DNA of 64,000 bases from Antarcticibacterium sp. 1MA-6-2 (GTDB taxonomy: Bacteria > Bacteroidota > Bacteroidia > Flavobacteriales > Flavobacteriaceae): contig NZ_CP091036.1 in assembly GCF_021535135.1 (NCBI RefSeq), forward strand, positions 3,906,001 to 3,970,000, written 5' to 3'. Positions 42,751 through 51,798 of this stretch are shown in pieces. Both the position numbers and the translations under genes were made by a program. How positions within the stretch are numbered: position 1 is the stretch's first letter; every line of letters starts with the position of its first letter. The notes beneath the pieces were generated by a model. That model had not been told where the DNA came from. It did not search any database and saw only the letters and a list, made by a program, of their open reading frames with translations.

Positions 42751-43317
42751 ATGAAGGAAATCAAGGAGAGTTACACAAAGTACCAAGAATTATTAAAAGA
42801 TACCAAGAACACGTCCACACCTTTAATAATGCTTGATGAAATTAAAAGCAACCATCCTAATACCCGTACTAAAGAAGTGGATGTGTTACCAGTTAATATA
42901 CCTGAAAAAATGAAATTAGTTGTGGAATCGAAAATTGGTAATAAGAGGGATTTTAAATTTAGACTAATGGCTCCTGGGTATATTAATAAGCCATTTTTCA
43001 GATTTGATTCTGCTGGGCAGCCGCATTATAACAGGATTCCAGGTGTTGAGTTACCACAGCAAAAAGTTTATACTCCGCACTTTCATAAATTCGATGCTGA
43101 AGGAAGAAACATCGCATATAAAACGGAAGCCCTTAATAAAGAAACCGAACGTGAAGCTTTATTAAATGATATAACCTTATGTATGGCTCACTATAGTGAT
43201 GAATCACAAACATACTATATGTCTAAAAATTATTTGAAGGTTTTACAAACTCCACCTACAGAATTAGATTTTGACTTAAATAATGATGACCCAACTGATG
43301 GGGTAGAGTATGTCTAG
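42751..43317 (+). CDS. DUF6978-like protein, first gene of a two-gene module
   Basis: The 188-residue protein shows a motif order like that of DUF6978: FFRFDSAGQPHYNRIPGVEL and VYTPHFHKFDAEGRNIAY, that is R-x-D-x-x-G-x-PH-x-N, then H-x-H, then a conserved polar turn. The assignment is from memory of the family pattern. It overlaps the next gene by 8 nt, which shows they form one operon. Pairs like this are found on mobile elements and in defence islands; a toxin-antitoxin or antiphage role is only a guess. Confidence 0.55.
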   Translation: MKEIKESYTKYQELLKDTKNTSTPLIMLDEIKSNHPNTRTKEVDVLPVNIPEKMKLVVESKIGNKRDFKFRLMAPGYINKPFFRFDSAGQPHYNRIPGVELPQQKVYTPHFHKFDAEGRNIAYKTEALNKETEREALLNDITLCMAHYSDESQTYYMSKNYLKVLQTPPTELDFDLNNDDPTDGVEYV

Positions 43318-44137
43318 ATTAGAAAAAATTGCCCTGAATGTTCAGGATAGCTTTGGTCAGTTGTGGTCGTTTACGTTACGGGGAAAAGATACAATTGAAA
43401 TAAGTACCCCGTACTCTACAACTACTAATAAATTTGTATCAATATTTGTAACCGAAAGAGGCGGGAAATACATTGTTTCCGATGGAGGTCTTTTAAATTC
43501 CGAAGCCTATGAATCTCATTTGGATTATGAGAATCAATGTTTGCTTAAGATAATTTACCACTTCGAAGCCTATTATGAGGTCAAGAGGACACTAGATAAA
43601 CAAGGGATAAAACACTACTACAAACTAACAATCGAAGAGAGATTAGTACCCAACCTGGTATACGAGTTGGCTCAGTTTGTTTCCGTGTGTGCATCTTCGG
43701 CAACTGTGCAATTTGAAGATGAAAAGGAGAAAGAGGAACGGGAATCCTTCAGGACCAAAGCCACATCATATATTAGTTCAAATTTTCCAAGGTACCAAAA
43801 AAGATTTAGAGCTCCCTTGGACAAAAAAGATTTCCGCTCCGTTCGATTTAGTGCCCTGTTAGAAAGGAAAAACAGGTTAAGCATAATTACCTATGTTACT
43901 GGTTCTACCCCTTCAAATTTCAGGAACAGTATTGCAAGTGCTAATATGAATTTTGAGTTAGCTTCCTTATCTAGGTACAATGAATACATCGAAAACAAAA
44001 TAGTCTTGGTAAATAACACTGCAGATGGATATGTACAAAATCAAATTAGCAAACAGCTCAACCTGCTTGAGGAACATATTGGTCGTGAAGCTATTAATTG
44101 GTCAGAAAGGGAAAAACTCATTCCAATTTTAAATTAA
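43310..44137 (+). CDS. DUF1828-like protein, second gene of the module
   Basis: The N-terminal 80 residues carry the DUF1828-like pattern (IEISTPYSTTTNKFVSIFVT, RGGKYIVSDGGLLNSEAY). A C-terminal region about 140-275 resembles DUF1829-type sequence (FRAPLDKKDFRSVRFSALLE, SIITYVTGSTPSNFRNSIAS). Length 275 residues with no membrane segment. It overlaps the preceding gene by 8 nt. Function unknown. Confidence 0.6.
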   Translation: MSRLEKIALNVQDSFGQLWSFTLRGKDTIEISTPYSTTTNKFVSIFVTERGGKYIVSDGGLLNSEAYESHLDYENQCLLKIIYHFEAYYEVKRTLDKQGIKHYYKLTIEERLVPNLVYELAQFVSVCASSATVQFEDEKEKEERESFRTKATSYISSNFPRYQKRFRAPLDKKDFRSVRFSALLERKNRLSIITYVTGSTPSNFRNSIASANMNFELASLSRYNEYIENKIVLVNNTADGYVQNQISKQLNLLEEHIGREAINWSEREKLIPILN

Positions 44138-44223
44138 TAGTTGAAATTTGGAAAAAAATGAAACTAAGACTTGATTGGTTTTATAAATATTAAATTAAAT
44201 AGGCCAATTTAAATTTACAGGGT

Positions 44224-44577
44224 ATGACATTTAACAATAAGAAAAGACTGGTAATAGACAAGCTAAAAAAAATTGATAGTCATCTTTTCATTGAATCCAT
44301 TGAAAAAAACCTGGATGTACTGGATAAGAGTATTAGACGATTTGGTTTTATCGGGATAATTAATGAAAATAATTCAGAGGAAGACATCATTCAAATAGAG
44401 TACTTCTTTGAAAGTTCACCAAACACGACCTATCCCAAAAATTTTCTAAATAATATAAATAGAGTTAAAATTCCTCCTGAACTTATCTTACAGGAAAAAG
44501 GTAATAAACTTAAAAGCTCTATTATTGGGACTGAAAGCGTAATCTATAACTACAGGTTGATACCAAAAGGAGATTAA
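44224..44577 (+). CDS. Element protein, unknown, 117 aa
   Basis: Soluble protein beginning MTFNNKKRLVIDKLKKIDSH. It has a Lys-rich helix and a beta portion (EDIIQIEYFFESSPNTTYPK; SSIIGTESVIYNYRLIPK). Lies 86 bp after the DUF1828-like gene, same strand, and could be its third member. No family recognised. Confidence 0.45.
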   Translation: MTFNNKKRLVIDKLKKIDSHLFIESIEKNLDVLDKSIRRFGFIGIINENNSEEDIIQIEYFFESSPNTTYPKNFLNNINRVKIPPELILQEKGNKLKSSIIGTESVIYNYRLIPKGD

Positions 44578-44854
44578 AAAATTTGCCTTTAGGTCGTGAC
44601 TTTATTTACCATTTATCATCATCTATGGGTTTGTTACGTGAAAAGCACCTTCATTCCATTTAGGAGAATATTGGCCTGAGGGGACAAACACATTTCTCCA
44701 AATCATAAATTTTTAATCTACCTTATTGTCTTTGAATTCTACTATAGTCCTAATATTCCAGGATGTAGAAGGCGTTGTAATAGTTTGTAAAATGAAATTT
44801 ATTACAATTTGATTATCTGTTTCACTATTATTATTAATGCCAAAGCACCTCAGA

Positions 44855-44878
44855 GATCCTGCCGGACCCGGCAGGATC
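44855..44878. terminator. Perfect 11-bp hairpin
   Basis: GATCCTGCCGG/CCGGCAGGATC with a 2-nt loop, immediately after the stop of the minus-strand 84-residue gene. Confidence 0.7.
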
Positions 44879-44880
44879 AC

Positions 44881-45135
44881 CTAGTTTTCATTCCATTTGA
44901 AGCTAACATATTTATCCATTAGCTTTCCTTCAATAAATTCACGCTTTTCTTTAATGGAGTTGGTAGCCTTGTCAAACACAAGCTCTACAAAAAATTTGTC
45001 AATAGCATACAAGGCAAAAGTTTTAGACCCGTTGGACACAGAATCAACAAAAGTGCCCCTATTAAAAACTAAATAGAACTGCTCCACTTCGGGAAGTAAC
45101 TTAAATTCATAAAGGGTATAACTTCTTTCTTCCAT
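44881..45135 (-). CDS. Small element protein, unknown, 84 aa
   Basis: Reads MEERSYTLYEFKLLPEVEQF and ends KLMDKYVSFKWNEN. A compact alpha/beta domain with no signal peptide. The phrase QFYLVFNRGTFVDSVSNGSK suggests a small conserved sheet. I recognise no family. Confidence 0.5.
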   Translation of the reverse strand: MEERSYTLYEFKLLPEVEQFYLVFNRGTFVDSVSNGSKTFALYAIDKFFVELVFDKATNSIKEKREFIEGKLMDKYVSFKWNEN

Positions 45136-45303
45136 ACCAGGCAGGGTAAAAAGGGCGTGAATTTTATTTCAATGTTTTGATACTCTGTTCAAGGTAAGAG
45201 ATTGTTGATAATCTGGCAGCTTTTTAATAAACATTTAGCAACTTAAACTGGTGTAAAGCACTGAAATTAAGTTACTTGTAGTTGATATTAAAATATAAGA
45301 GCT

Positions 45304-45765
45304 ATGCCTTTAGAAAACAAATTTTCGTGGAGACCTAATGACAATGGACCCATAACCAATCTCAGGTATGACTTAGAAGCATCTAAATGGCTGAACTCAG
45401 TAAACAAAGCTAAGAGCAGATTACCCCGAAGTAATTTTGCAGGTGATTTAGGCTTTTTTGGAGCAGTATTAACCATTCCCTTATGTCTCATAATTTTTAT
45501 TGTTTTAATACCAATTGCGCTTATTAGAGAAGTTATCGGTTACAATATCAAATTACTACCTGGAGATGAACCTACGGGATGGGTGAAGAAAAATGATATC
45601 TATCGGGTGGATTACACTAGAGCTAATGAGTTAAAAGCGAAGCATGAGAGAAAAAAACGTAAAACTCAGTGGGAAGACCTTACCTCTAAAGAGCAAGAAA
45701 TGGTGAGATATGTACAAGCTGAAACAGCTAAGTTGTATGACAAACCTAATCTTAAATCTAATTAG
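45304..45765 (+). CDS. Single-pass membrane protein of the element, unknown
   Basis: Of 153 residues, about 55-85 form a hydrophobic stretch (AVLTIPLCLIIFIVLIPIAL). The N-terminal half is basic and the C-terminal half is charged and helical. No motif beyond that. Confidence 0.5.
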   Translation: MPLENKFSWRPNDNGPITNLRYDLEASKWLNSVNKAKSRLPRSNFAGDLGFFGAVLTIPLCLIIFIVLIPIALIREVIGYNIKLLPGDEPTGWVKKNDIYRVDYTRANELKAKHERKKRKTQWEDLTSKEQEMVRYVQAETAKLYDKPNLKSN

Positions 45766-45969
45766 GACACTCCCGATTTTAATTCAAATTGTGATATCAC
45801 GGTAAAGACAATGTAGCTTGCTATGTATCTAATGTGTAGGAATTTTATTAAATTTAATTTGAATGGTGAAGACCAAACGGACCAGTCCTTCTGCGGAAGA
45901 AATCTCTGGACCCTGTTGAAAGCTTTAGTTATCCCGTCCGATATAACATACGGGTGATATCAAAAAAGT

Positions 45970-46674
45970 ATGGATAAAGAAGGACTGGAAGAATGGCAAA
46001 ATCGCTGGAAGGAGGTATTTGATAAAATTAGTAAATCAATGCCTGGTTTGTTGGAAGCAGGCAAAATATTGGAAGAAGAATCTCCTGAAGCTTTTTGGCA
46101 ATTGTGCAGGTACGGATGGTACTTCGGCTATGATTCTCTTCCTAAAACTCCCGTAGAATTGGCAAGGGAAATTAAGAAAGGCAATCAAAGGGAGGTAGAT
46201 GATTTTCTAATAAAATATTATGAGGATGAATTGGAAAGTATAGAGAGACGTTTGGTCGGAAGGTATCCGCATAGAACTATGGTCTTACAAGAAGCATTTC
46301 AAAACCATAGAGAAAAACGGTATTACTCATCTATAACTTTATTCCTGACACAAGTAGATGGTGTCTGTAAAGAGTTAACTGGGAACATTTTCTTCACAAC
46401 AGAAGAAATTAAGGGGGTGAAGATTAGGAAGCCAAAAATCGCAAAAGCATTTAATGAAGAGGAGGTATTTTTCAAGCCATTCTTGGTGCCTTTGAAGGAA
46501 ACTTCTTCAATAAATTCTCACTGGACCAAATTAAATAGTTTTCCATTAAGACTCAACAGACACGAAATACTTCACGGGGAAGATTTCGATTATGCCTCAC
46601 AAATGAATTCATTAAAGGTTATTTCTTTATTGAATTATATTAGCGACATTTTGACTTATGAGGCTAAACAATAA
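45970..46674 (+). CDS. Element protein, unknown, 234 aa
   Basis: An all-helical soluble protein (LEEWQNRWKEVFDKISKSMP; ERRLVGRYPHRTMVLQEAFQ; YYSSITLFLTQVDGVCKEL) ending INSHWTKLNSFPLRLNRHEI then LHGEDFDYASQMNSLKVISL. The last motif (R-H-x-I-L-H-G) resembles the conserved core of proteins with HEPN-like or abortive-infection-like helical folds. That is suggestive only and I would not name it. Complete, no frame error. Confidence 0.5.
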   Translation: MDKEGLEEWQNRWKEVFDKISKSMPGLLEAGKILEEESPEAFWQLCRYGWYFGYDSLPKTPVELAREIKKGNQREVDDFLIKYYEDELESIERRLVGRYPHRTMVLQEAFQNHREKRYYSSITLFLTQVDGVCKELTGNIFFTTEEIKGVKIRKPKIAKAFNEEEVFFKPFLVPLKETSSINSHWTKLNSFPLRLNRHEILHGEDFDYASQMNSLKVISLLNYISDILTYEAKQ

Positions 46675-46763
46675 AGGCTCAGGAATGATGTCATTAAAAG
46701 ATAGGATTGTAGATTTGATATGGCTGAAGTAACACCATCAGCTGAAATTTTAATTATAGTATC

Positions 46764-47069
46764 GTGATGATAAATCCGAATCAATATAGCCACAGAATAA
46801 GTATTTTGTTTAATGATTACCTTCAGGGACAATTAGAACTTACCGAATTTATTGAAAGGTTACGTACCATTGAAGATATGCATAAGCAAGCTGTTAATGA
46901 TACCGATTCAGATTCTGGATTATGGTTTAAATTTTCAGAAGATGATACGATAGTATCAACAATTAATGACTTAGAGAGGGACTTAGCGGATTCAAACCGA
47001 AATTACACTCTTAAGCGAATGAGAGAAGCTTTAAACCTTGACCAAGAGTTATCTGTTCATTATTCATAA
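46764..47069 (+). CDS. Element protein, unknown, 101 aa
   Basis: A small helical acidic protein starting MMINPNQYSHRISILFNDYL and ending NLDQELSVHYS. Its tandem start codons (ATGATG) make the first or second Met equally likely. It lies 90 bp after the 234-residue gene. It could be an immunity or antitoxin-like protein by size and charge, without direct evidence. Confidence 0.45.
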   Translation: MMINPNQYSHRISILFNDYLQGQLELTEFIERLRTIEDMHKQAVNDTDSDSGLWFKFSEDDTIVSTINDLERDLADSNRNYTLKRMREALNLDQELSVHYS

Positions 47070-47384
47070 TTGTAACGCACATAGAATGAAATTATAGCAG
47101 TTGGGCAAACGTGCCCGATGTTTCTTTAAACATCTAATTTAACCAGAAAATTCGGCTTAGTCGCTTAATTATTACTAGTGAAGATTGTTTAAAAAAAAGG
47201 GAATTTAAATTTAACCTGGATTTTATAACGGCCTTCGAATGGATACCTGCTTTTACGGGGTATAAAACAGCTCTAAAAATAGTAAAACCCCGAAATTGCA
47301 ATATTTGCATCCCAGGGTTTACACTGTCATATACTAAGGTTATAGGTATCAAAAAGGACAATAAAGGTACCGCTATGTGGGTTT
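47070..47384. other. Intergenic stretch, no gene seen
   Basis: 315 bp between the 101-residue gene and the minus-strand helix-turn-helix protein. A 75-codon open frame on the minus strand has no Bacteroidetes-like features, so I do not call it. Confidence 0.35.
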
Positions 47385-47939
47385 TTATTTGTCCATATAG
47401 TTACGGGTTAGTGCTCTTGATTTCACCTTCTCAACCTGAAGACGATAGTCAGTTTTTGGAATATAATTGTTGATAATCTCATCTACTGGTTTCTTTAATT
47501 CCTGAACAGACAAATCACTCACCAAATGGGTGTGATTTATACCTCCCTTGGTCTGCTCAATAACGTAATCAAAGTTACCATTCGGAAAAGCTTCTTTTAT
47601 TTCCGTTGCTAATTGTACATGATATTCCCCGTCATAATTTTCACGGGTAATCCATGTCACCAAAGTATTCCAGTCTTTGTTGAATAACGTTTTAGTTCTT
47701 CGCTTTATAGGAACAAACTCCTGAAGTAACTGCCGATGTATATACCATTTGTTATCTTTTTTGTATAACAGGCTCGGCACATTAGCATACTTTATTCTCA
47801 GTTTAGCTATTCTATACCTGAAGGTTCTAAGGCAAATTCCCAGCTTTGTCATTACCTCTGTTGAAGTATAATACTTCTTATTTTTAAGATTCTCATAAAA
47901 ATACTCTAATTGCCTTTCGTAATTTTCCTTTTCAGTCAT
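47385..47939 (-). CDS. Possible HUH-type replication or relaxase-like protein
   Basis: The 184 residues start with a helix-turn-helix-like segment (YTSTEVMTKLGICLRTFRYR), then in the second half FPNGNFDYVIEQTKGGINHT and HLVSDL. The NHTHLV string fits the His-hydrophobic-His motif of HUH endonucleases used for rolling-circle replication. A Tyr-containing helix follows (IINNYIPKTDYRLQVEKVKS). The assignment is by motif only. Located close to the right end of the element, where a replication gene would be expected if the excised circle replicates. Confidence 0.45.
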   Translation of the reverse strand: MTEKENYERQLEYFYENLKNKKYYTSTEVMTKLGICLRTFRYRIAKLRIKYANVPSLLYKKDNKWYIHRQLLQEFVPIKRRTKTLFNKDWNTLVTWITRENYDGEYHVQLATEIKEAFPNGNFDYVIEQTKGGINHTHLVSDLSVQELKKPVDEIINNYIPKTDYRLQVEKVKSRALTRNYMDK

Positions 47940-48590
47940 ACTCTTCGTGTTTGATTTAATTTATTATTAAATGCAAAAACCTCATCGGCTTATGCAACGC
48001 ACAGGACAAGGGGACCAATTCCTCCACCCTGTGAAAACATATATATCCACGAGATGCAAAAAGGAAAGTTTTTTATTTTTCATTTTTTTCATTTTTTTTA
48101 TAATTAATTGAACTTGAATAATTTGCACCACAAAAAAAATTAATTTTTTTTTGAACGGCCTCTTAGCTTCTCCGAAAGGCACAATTTCTATTTGCACCCC
48201 TACAAAAAGATTTTGAGTGATTGGATTCGGAATTTCAGACATAAACCTGGATATCCATTATCCTGGGTACCTAACCCCTCCCCGTAAGCGGGGATACGGG
48301 AGGAAGGCCCTCCACGGCAGGGAGGGAGGGGAAAGTCATAACTCATTTGTTTACCTTGGTTTTCAGATTGGGTACATCGGAAAGCCCAAAATACCAATGA
48401 GTTGTTTGACATCAAGCTTTTAATACTTCGGGAATTGAGGGGATGAATACGAATTTTATGATATGACGTACGGAATTAAAAATCTATGGTTCTCCTATCT
48501 TTTGTCCAATACTATACAAACTCTATTCATAATTTAAAAGTTTAGCGATGGTCCTTAAATCTCTTATGAAATCGTTCGACATTTCAATTT
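47940..48590. other. Non-coding right arm of the element
   Basis: About 650 bp with no gene. It has an AT-rich tract (48060-48150) and a GC-rich imperfect palindrome around 48268-48333 (CCCCTCCCCG ... GGGAGGGAGGGG). These may be replication or recombination signals. Confidence 0.4.
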
Positions 48591-48601
48591 TTCCCGCTAC
48601 T
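48591..48601. repeat. Right attachment site (attR core)
   Basis: TTCCCGCTACT is identical to the tRNA 3' end copy at 34917. The following bases (AAAGACAAGG, then a hairpin) look like the original downstream flank of the tRNA. Confidence 0.8.
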
Positions 48602-48610
48602 AGCAAAGAC

Positions 48611-48636
48611 AAGGCTTCACAGAAATGTGGAGCCTT
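48611..48636 (+). terminator. Original tRNA terminator, displaced
   Basis: AAGGCTTCAC and GTGGAGCCTT pair (with one G-T) around AGAAAT, followed by TCTTTTTT. It sits 10 bp past the right attachment site, just where a terminator for the tRNA should be without the element. Confidence 0.75.
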
Positions 48637-48852
48637 TCTTTTTTGCACCGGGTACAGAATAGGTACAGAATAACGCCTTATTCAAAAACAAATTTTTAAT
48701 TGATATTAATTAATCTCATTTAACCGTGAATCTTATGAACTTAGTCTTAGACTAGGATCAGGTAAAATTTTCTATTCCGGTTTTGAAATCTCATAACCTT
48801 GCTGCTTTAACCAATTAAAGTCTTTATTAGTTTTTCATTCAAATTTAAAAAA

Positions 48853-48877
48853 AAAGGAGTGCCAAAAGCACTCCTTT
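48853..48877. terminator. Terminator after the ABM-domain gene
   Basis: AAAGGAGTGC/GCACTCCTTT stem with a CAAAA loop, A-rich on the left side, 15 bp after the stop of the minus-strand gene. Confidence 0.85.
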
Positions 48878-48891
48878 CTTAAATCAAATAT

Positions 48892-49611
48892 TTATTTTGA
48901 AGCTATAATGTTAATTTTTTGAATTGCTGAAGCATCAAAGCCTTCCAAAATTACAGGCGCATTCTCCATCAACGCTGCTGCTACTTTCCCTGTCAAATGA
49001 GCATCTCTGCCAGCGTCATCTGCAAACGTATCGAAAATGGCATAGGTTTCTTCATTGATTTTAAAAGCATACCATGATAAAGTTGCAGGCTCAGAACTTA
49101 CCAATGACTTGCCCGCTTGTAAGAAATCCTCCACTGCAGATGTCTTTCCTTCTTTGGCTTTCATTATCACCAACAATCCCTTATTCTGATTACCCTCTTT
49201 ATGATTACTTGCTTGAACATCAACGGTCTTAATGTCTCTGCTAGAATCAAAACCTTCTAAAAGATCTCCAGCATTGGCCAATAAGGCTTTTGCCACTTCT
49301 CCTTTTAAGTGTGCCTGTCTGCCTTCTTCAGTTTCAAATGTGTCATAAATTCCGAAAGTTTGTTCATCTATTTGAAATGCAAACCAAGATTCAGTTTTTG
49401 GTTCTGCATTTACCAATGATAAACCACCTAGAAGAAACTCTTTCACTTCTTGCTCCTTACCTTCTTTCGCTTTCATGATTACTAATAATCCGATTTTTTC
49501 ATTTTTTGTGTTGTCCATAATATTACTTTTTTTAGATTGAGAAAATGTTTGAATTGTTATCCCTAGAATTAGAACTAAGCTACTTAATTTGATTAAACTT
49601 TTAAATTTCAT
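48892..49611 (-). CDS. Secreted protein with two ABM (antibiotic biosynthesis monooxygenase-like) domains
   Basis: The 239 residues have a signal peptide to FSQS and then two clearly homologous halves. Each opens GLLVIMKAKEGK, continues with SLVNAEPKTESWFAFQID or SLVSSEPATLSWYAFKIN, then YDTFETEEGRQAHL or FDTFADDAGRDAHL, and ends LLEGFDSS or ILEGFDAS. These are ferredoxin-like dimeric alpha-beta domains, made internally dimeric by duplication. Many ABM proteins are quinol or small-molecule monooxygenases. Periplasmic location is unusual for the family. Confidence 0.85.
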   Translation of the reverse strand: MKFKSLIKLSSLVLILGITIQTFSQSKKSNIMDNTKNEKIGLLVIMKAKEGKEQEVKEFLLGGLSLVNAEPKTESWFAFQIDEQTFGIYDTFETEEGRQAHLKGEVAKALLANAGDLLEGFDSSRDIKTVDVQASNHKEGNQNKGLLVIMKAKEGKTSAVEDFLQAGKSLVSSEPATLSWYAFKINEETYAIFDTFADDAGRDAHLTGKVAAALMENAPVILEGFDASAIQKINIIASK

Positions 49612-49736
49612 TTTGACTTATTTTTGTTACACTACAAATGTAGAACTAAATAAGGGGCCTTGGAATGGATATAAGAGACCTAAGCATGGACAATTTTCCA
49701 GTGACAATGAAAAATGTAAAAAAGCTCATAATCGAG

Positions 49737-50358
49737 TAGACGGCTACGCCCAAAATAGGAGCGGAGTTCGCCTCTCTCACCACCGTACATACGGGTCTCG
49801 TATACGGCGGTTTGTAACCCATCTTTCTAATCGCTCTTTACACCGATTAAAACTATTCCTTACTTTATAATTAGGCTACAAATTTTCTAGGGAATCGATC
49901 ACCCAATAATGAAAATCAATGCTCCTAATCTAATTTCAAGAAGGGTCACATTCAGTCCTTCCCTACTTGTGAGACTTCTGTGCTTTGCACAGTTCGTGGC
50001 TATAGGTACTATGACCTCGGCTGACTTCTCTGTTCTGCTACACGTAGCTACAGAGATCTCCCTTGGTAAGGTAAATACCCTTCAATCTAAGCCCGCAGAA
50101 TCTACATAGGTGCTCCTTTTAAAGTTTAGGGCTTTGTAATGATGTGCTTACTTACCCAAGCAACTATGCCTCATATCCTGTTCCTGTTCGTCGGTTCAGA
50201 TTTTTGTAGTCTCGCTTACTTCACTTCTAAGGTCACCCTTAACAAGCTTGCGACTTACTAATGCTTTGGTGCTTTACTACCGTGCATTCGGGACTTTCAC
50301 CCTTTGGGACATTCTTTTATAAGAACTATATTTACCATTCAAGGCACACACAACGGTT
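49737..50358 (-). mobile_element. Group II intron remnant without reverse transcriptase
   Basis: On the minus strand the sequence reads like the RNA part of a bacterial group II intron. It has GTGAAAGTCCCGAATGCACG near the left and CAAGCTTGTTAAGGGTGACC after it, GTCAGCCGAGGTCATAGTAC in the middle, and near the 3' end a domain V/VI-like CCGTATACGAGACCCGTATG then TACGGTGGTG. No intron-encoded protein fits in the roughly 620 bp, so this is an ORF-less or internally deleted copy. The ends are approximate. Confidence 0.55.
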
Positions 50359-50638
50359 CATCGCCAATAAGCGGCTCCGTTAGTAAGAAAATAATTAACT
50401 TGACCAACAAACCAATACTAAGCTGACAAATTCAGGTTCTCTACTCTGACGAATCCCCAAGACGTTTTAGGAAATTTTGACCCGGTTGTTCTGCCATTCG
50501 CAGTTATGCTCAAACAAAATTCTTATATTTATAACAGATTGTTTTAATGAATTCTTAAAACCTAACGATTGATAGACTGTAAATTTGCAGCCTATTATAG
50601 TTATATTTTGAGGTCTTGTTCCAAAAAAAGTAGTTGCC

Positions 50639-51403
50639 ATGATTTCTGTGGTTTCCCTTCTCATTGTTTTAGCACTCTCTATGCTGGTGATCCGCATAGG
50701 TGCCGTGGCATTTATGATGACAGGTTTATCGGAGGAAGTATCACAATTTCAAGCGCTCTCAGCCTTCTCGGGTGCGGGATTCACAACTGGCGAAGCAGAG
50801 AACATCGTGCAACATCCAGCACGACGCAGGATTGCTTCTTTACTTATTCGGCTCGGCTCTGTAGGTGTAGTGACTTCCATTGCAACACTACTGCTCTCGT
50901 TCGTTGGAGCCGGACAGGCAACACCGGAGCGTTTGCTGGTACTGGTGTTAGGAATATTTGTGATCTTAAGAATGGCGCGAAGCCGGATATTCAACCGAAT
51001 TCTTACGCCTATTATTGAACGGTTATTAGCCCGCTACACCACGCTTGATTTAAGAGATTATGCTGCTTTGCTTCATCTTCGAGAGGATTATCGCATTGTT
51101 GAGATTGAAATTGGGGAACATATCTGGTTGGCGAACCGCACGATAGGTGAACTCAGCCTGGAAGATGAGGGTGTTCTCGTACTCGGAGTCAAGCGGTCTG
51201 GCGAAGACTACATTGGGGTTCCACCAAGGGAACTCCGCCTTCGGACTGGAGATCTGCTTGTCCTATATGGTCGAAAAAATCGCCTGACTGAACTTTCTAC
51301 CCGGGCGTTAGGTAATCAAGCAGCCCATCGTGAAGCAAAAGCCGAGCATATGCGTGATCTTGATGGACAGCGGCAGCAAGTGCAACGAATGAATAAGACT
51401 TAA
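50639..51403 (+). CDS. Membrane protein with C-terminal TrkA-C (RCK-C) domain
   Basis: The 254 residues have an N-terminal membrane segment with a pore-like motif reminiscent of TrkH (LSAFSGAGFTTGEAENIVQH), two further helices (VGVVTSIATLLLSFVGAG; LLVLVLGIFVILRMA), and a C-terminal TrkA-C domain (FDLRD-like start, YRIVEIEIGEHIWLANRTIG, EDYIGVPPRELRLRTGDLLV). Such proteins regulate or conduct K+ or other cations. Base composition is richer in G+C than surrounding genes, which suggests recent transfer. Confidence 0.75.
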   Translation: MISVVSLLIVLALSMLVIRIGAVAFMMTGLSEEVSQFQALSAFSGAGFTTGEAENIVQHPARRRIASLLIRLGSVGVVTSIATLLLSFVGAGQATPERLLVLVLGIFVILRMARSRIFNRILTPIIERLLARYTTLDLRDYAALLHLREDYRIVEIEIGEHIWLANRTIGELSLEDEGVLVLGVKRSGEDYIGVPPRELRLRTGDLLVLYGRKNRLTELSTRALGNQAAHREAKAEHMRDLDGQRQQVQRMNKT

Positions 51404-51798
51404 TACGCTGTTTCAGGTAGTATTTTTGTAAAATATGCTTTTATCTCGTGTACCTCTCGGAGAATGAATGAAGAAATATCACTTCATCCATATTTTTAGC
51501 TTACCCAGACGTTGTAGTAAAATAGAGGGCTTTTTTTATAATATTCCTGGACCTCAATATTTTTCCTTTTTCAACAAGAAAAATGGGTTTAACTCAGAAC
51601 ATTCTGGTGAAAAGGAGCAATAATCCTGTTTGGAGAACCACAGTCTGACTAAAAGCTTGCAACAACAGTTATTCAAAAATGGCTTTTTTTGGAAGAAATA
51701 ATTTATTTCCTTGTATAATACAGAACCTGCTAAACGGACAACGGAAAAACTCCAATCCGTTTTATAGCCGGGCACGTTGTACGCACGCCTATATATAT
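51404..51798. other. Intergenic stretch, no gene seen
   Basis: About 395 bp without a plausible gene. The sequence is AT-rich and contains no clear hairpin. Confidence 0.35.

Noticed and set aside
47134..47361. 75-codon minus-strand open frame as a gene
   Set aside because: No signal, domain or initiation context; composition looks like non-coding DNA.
49589..49870. Plus-strand 93-codon open frame across the intron remnant
   Set aside because: It has no family features and overlaps the intron RNA on the other strand.
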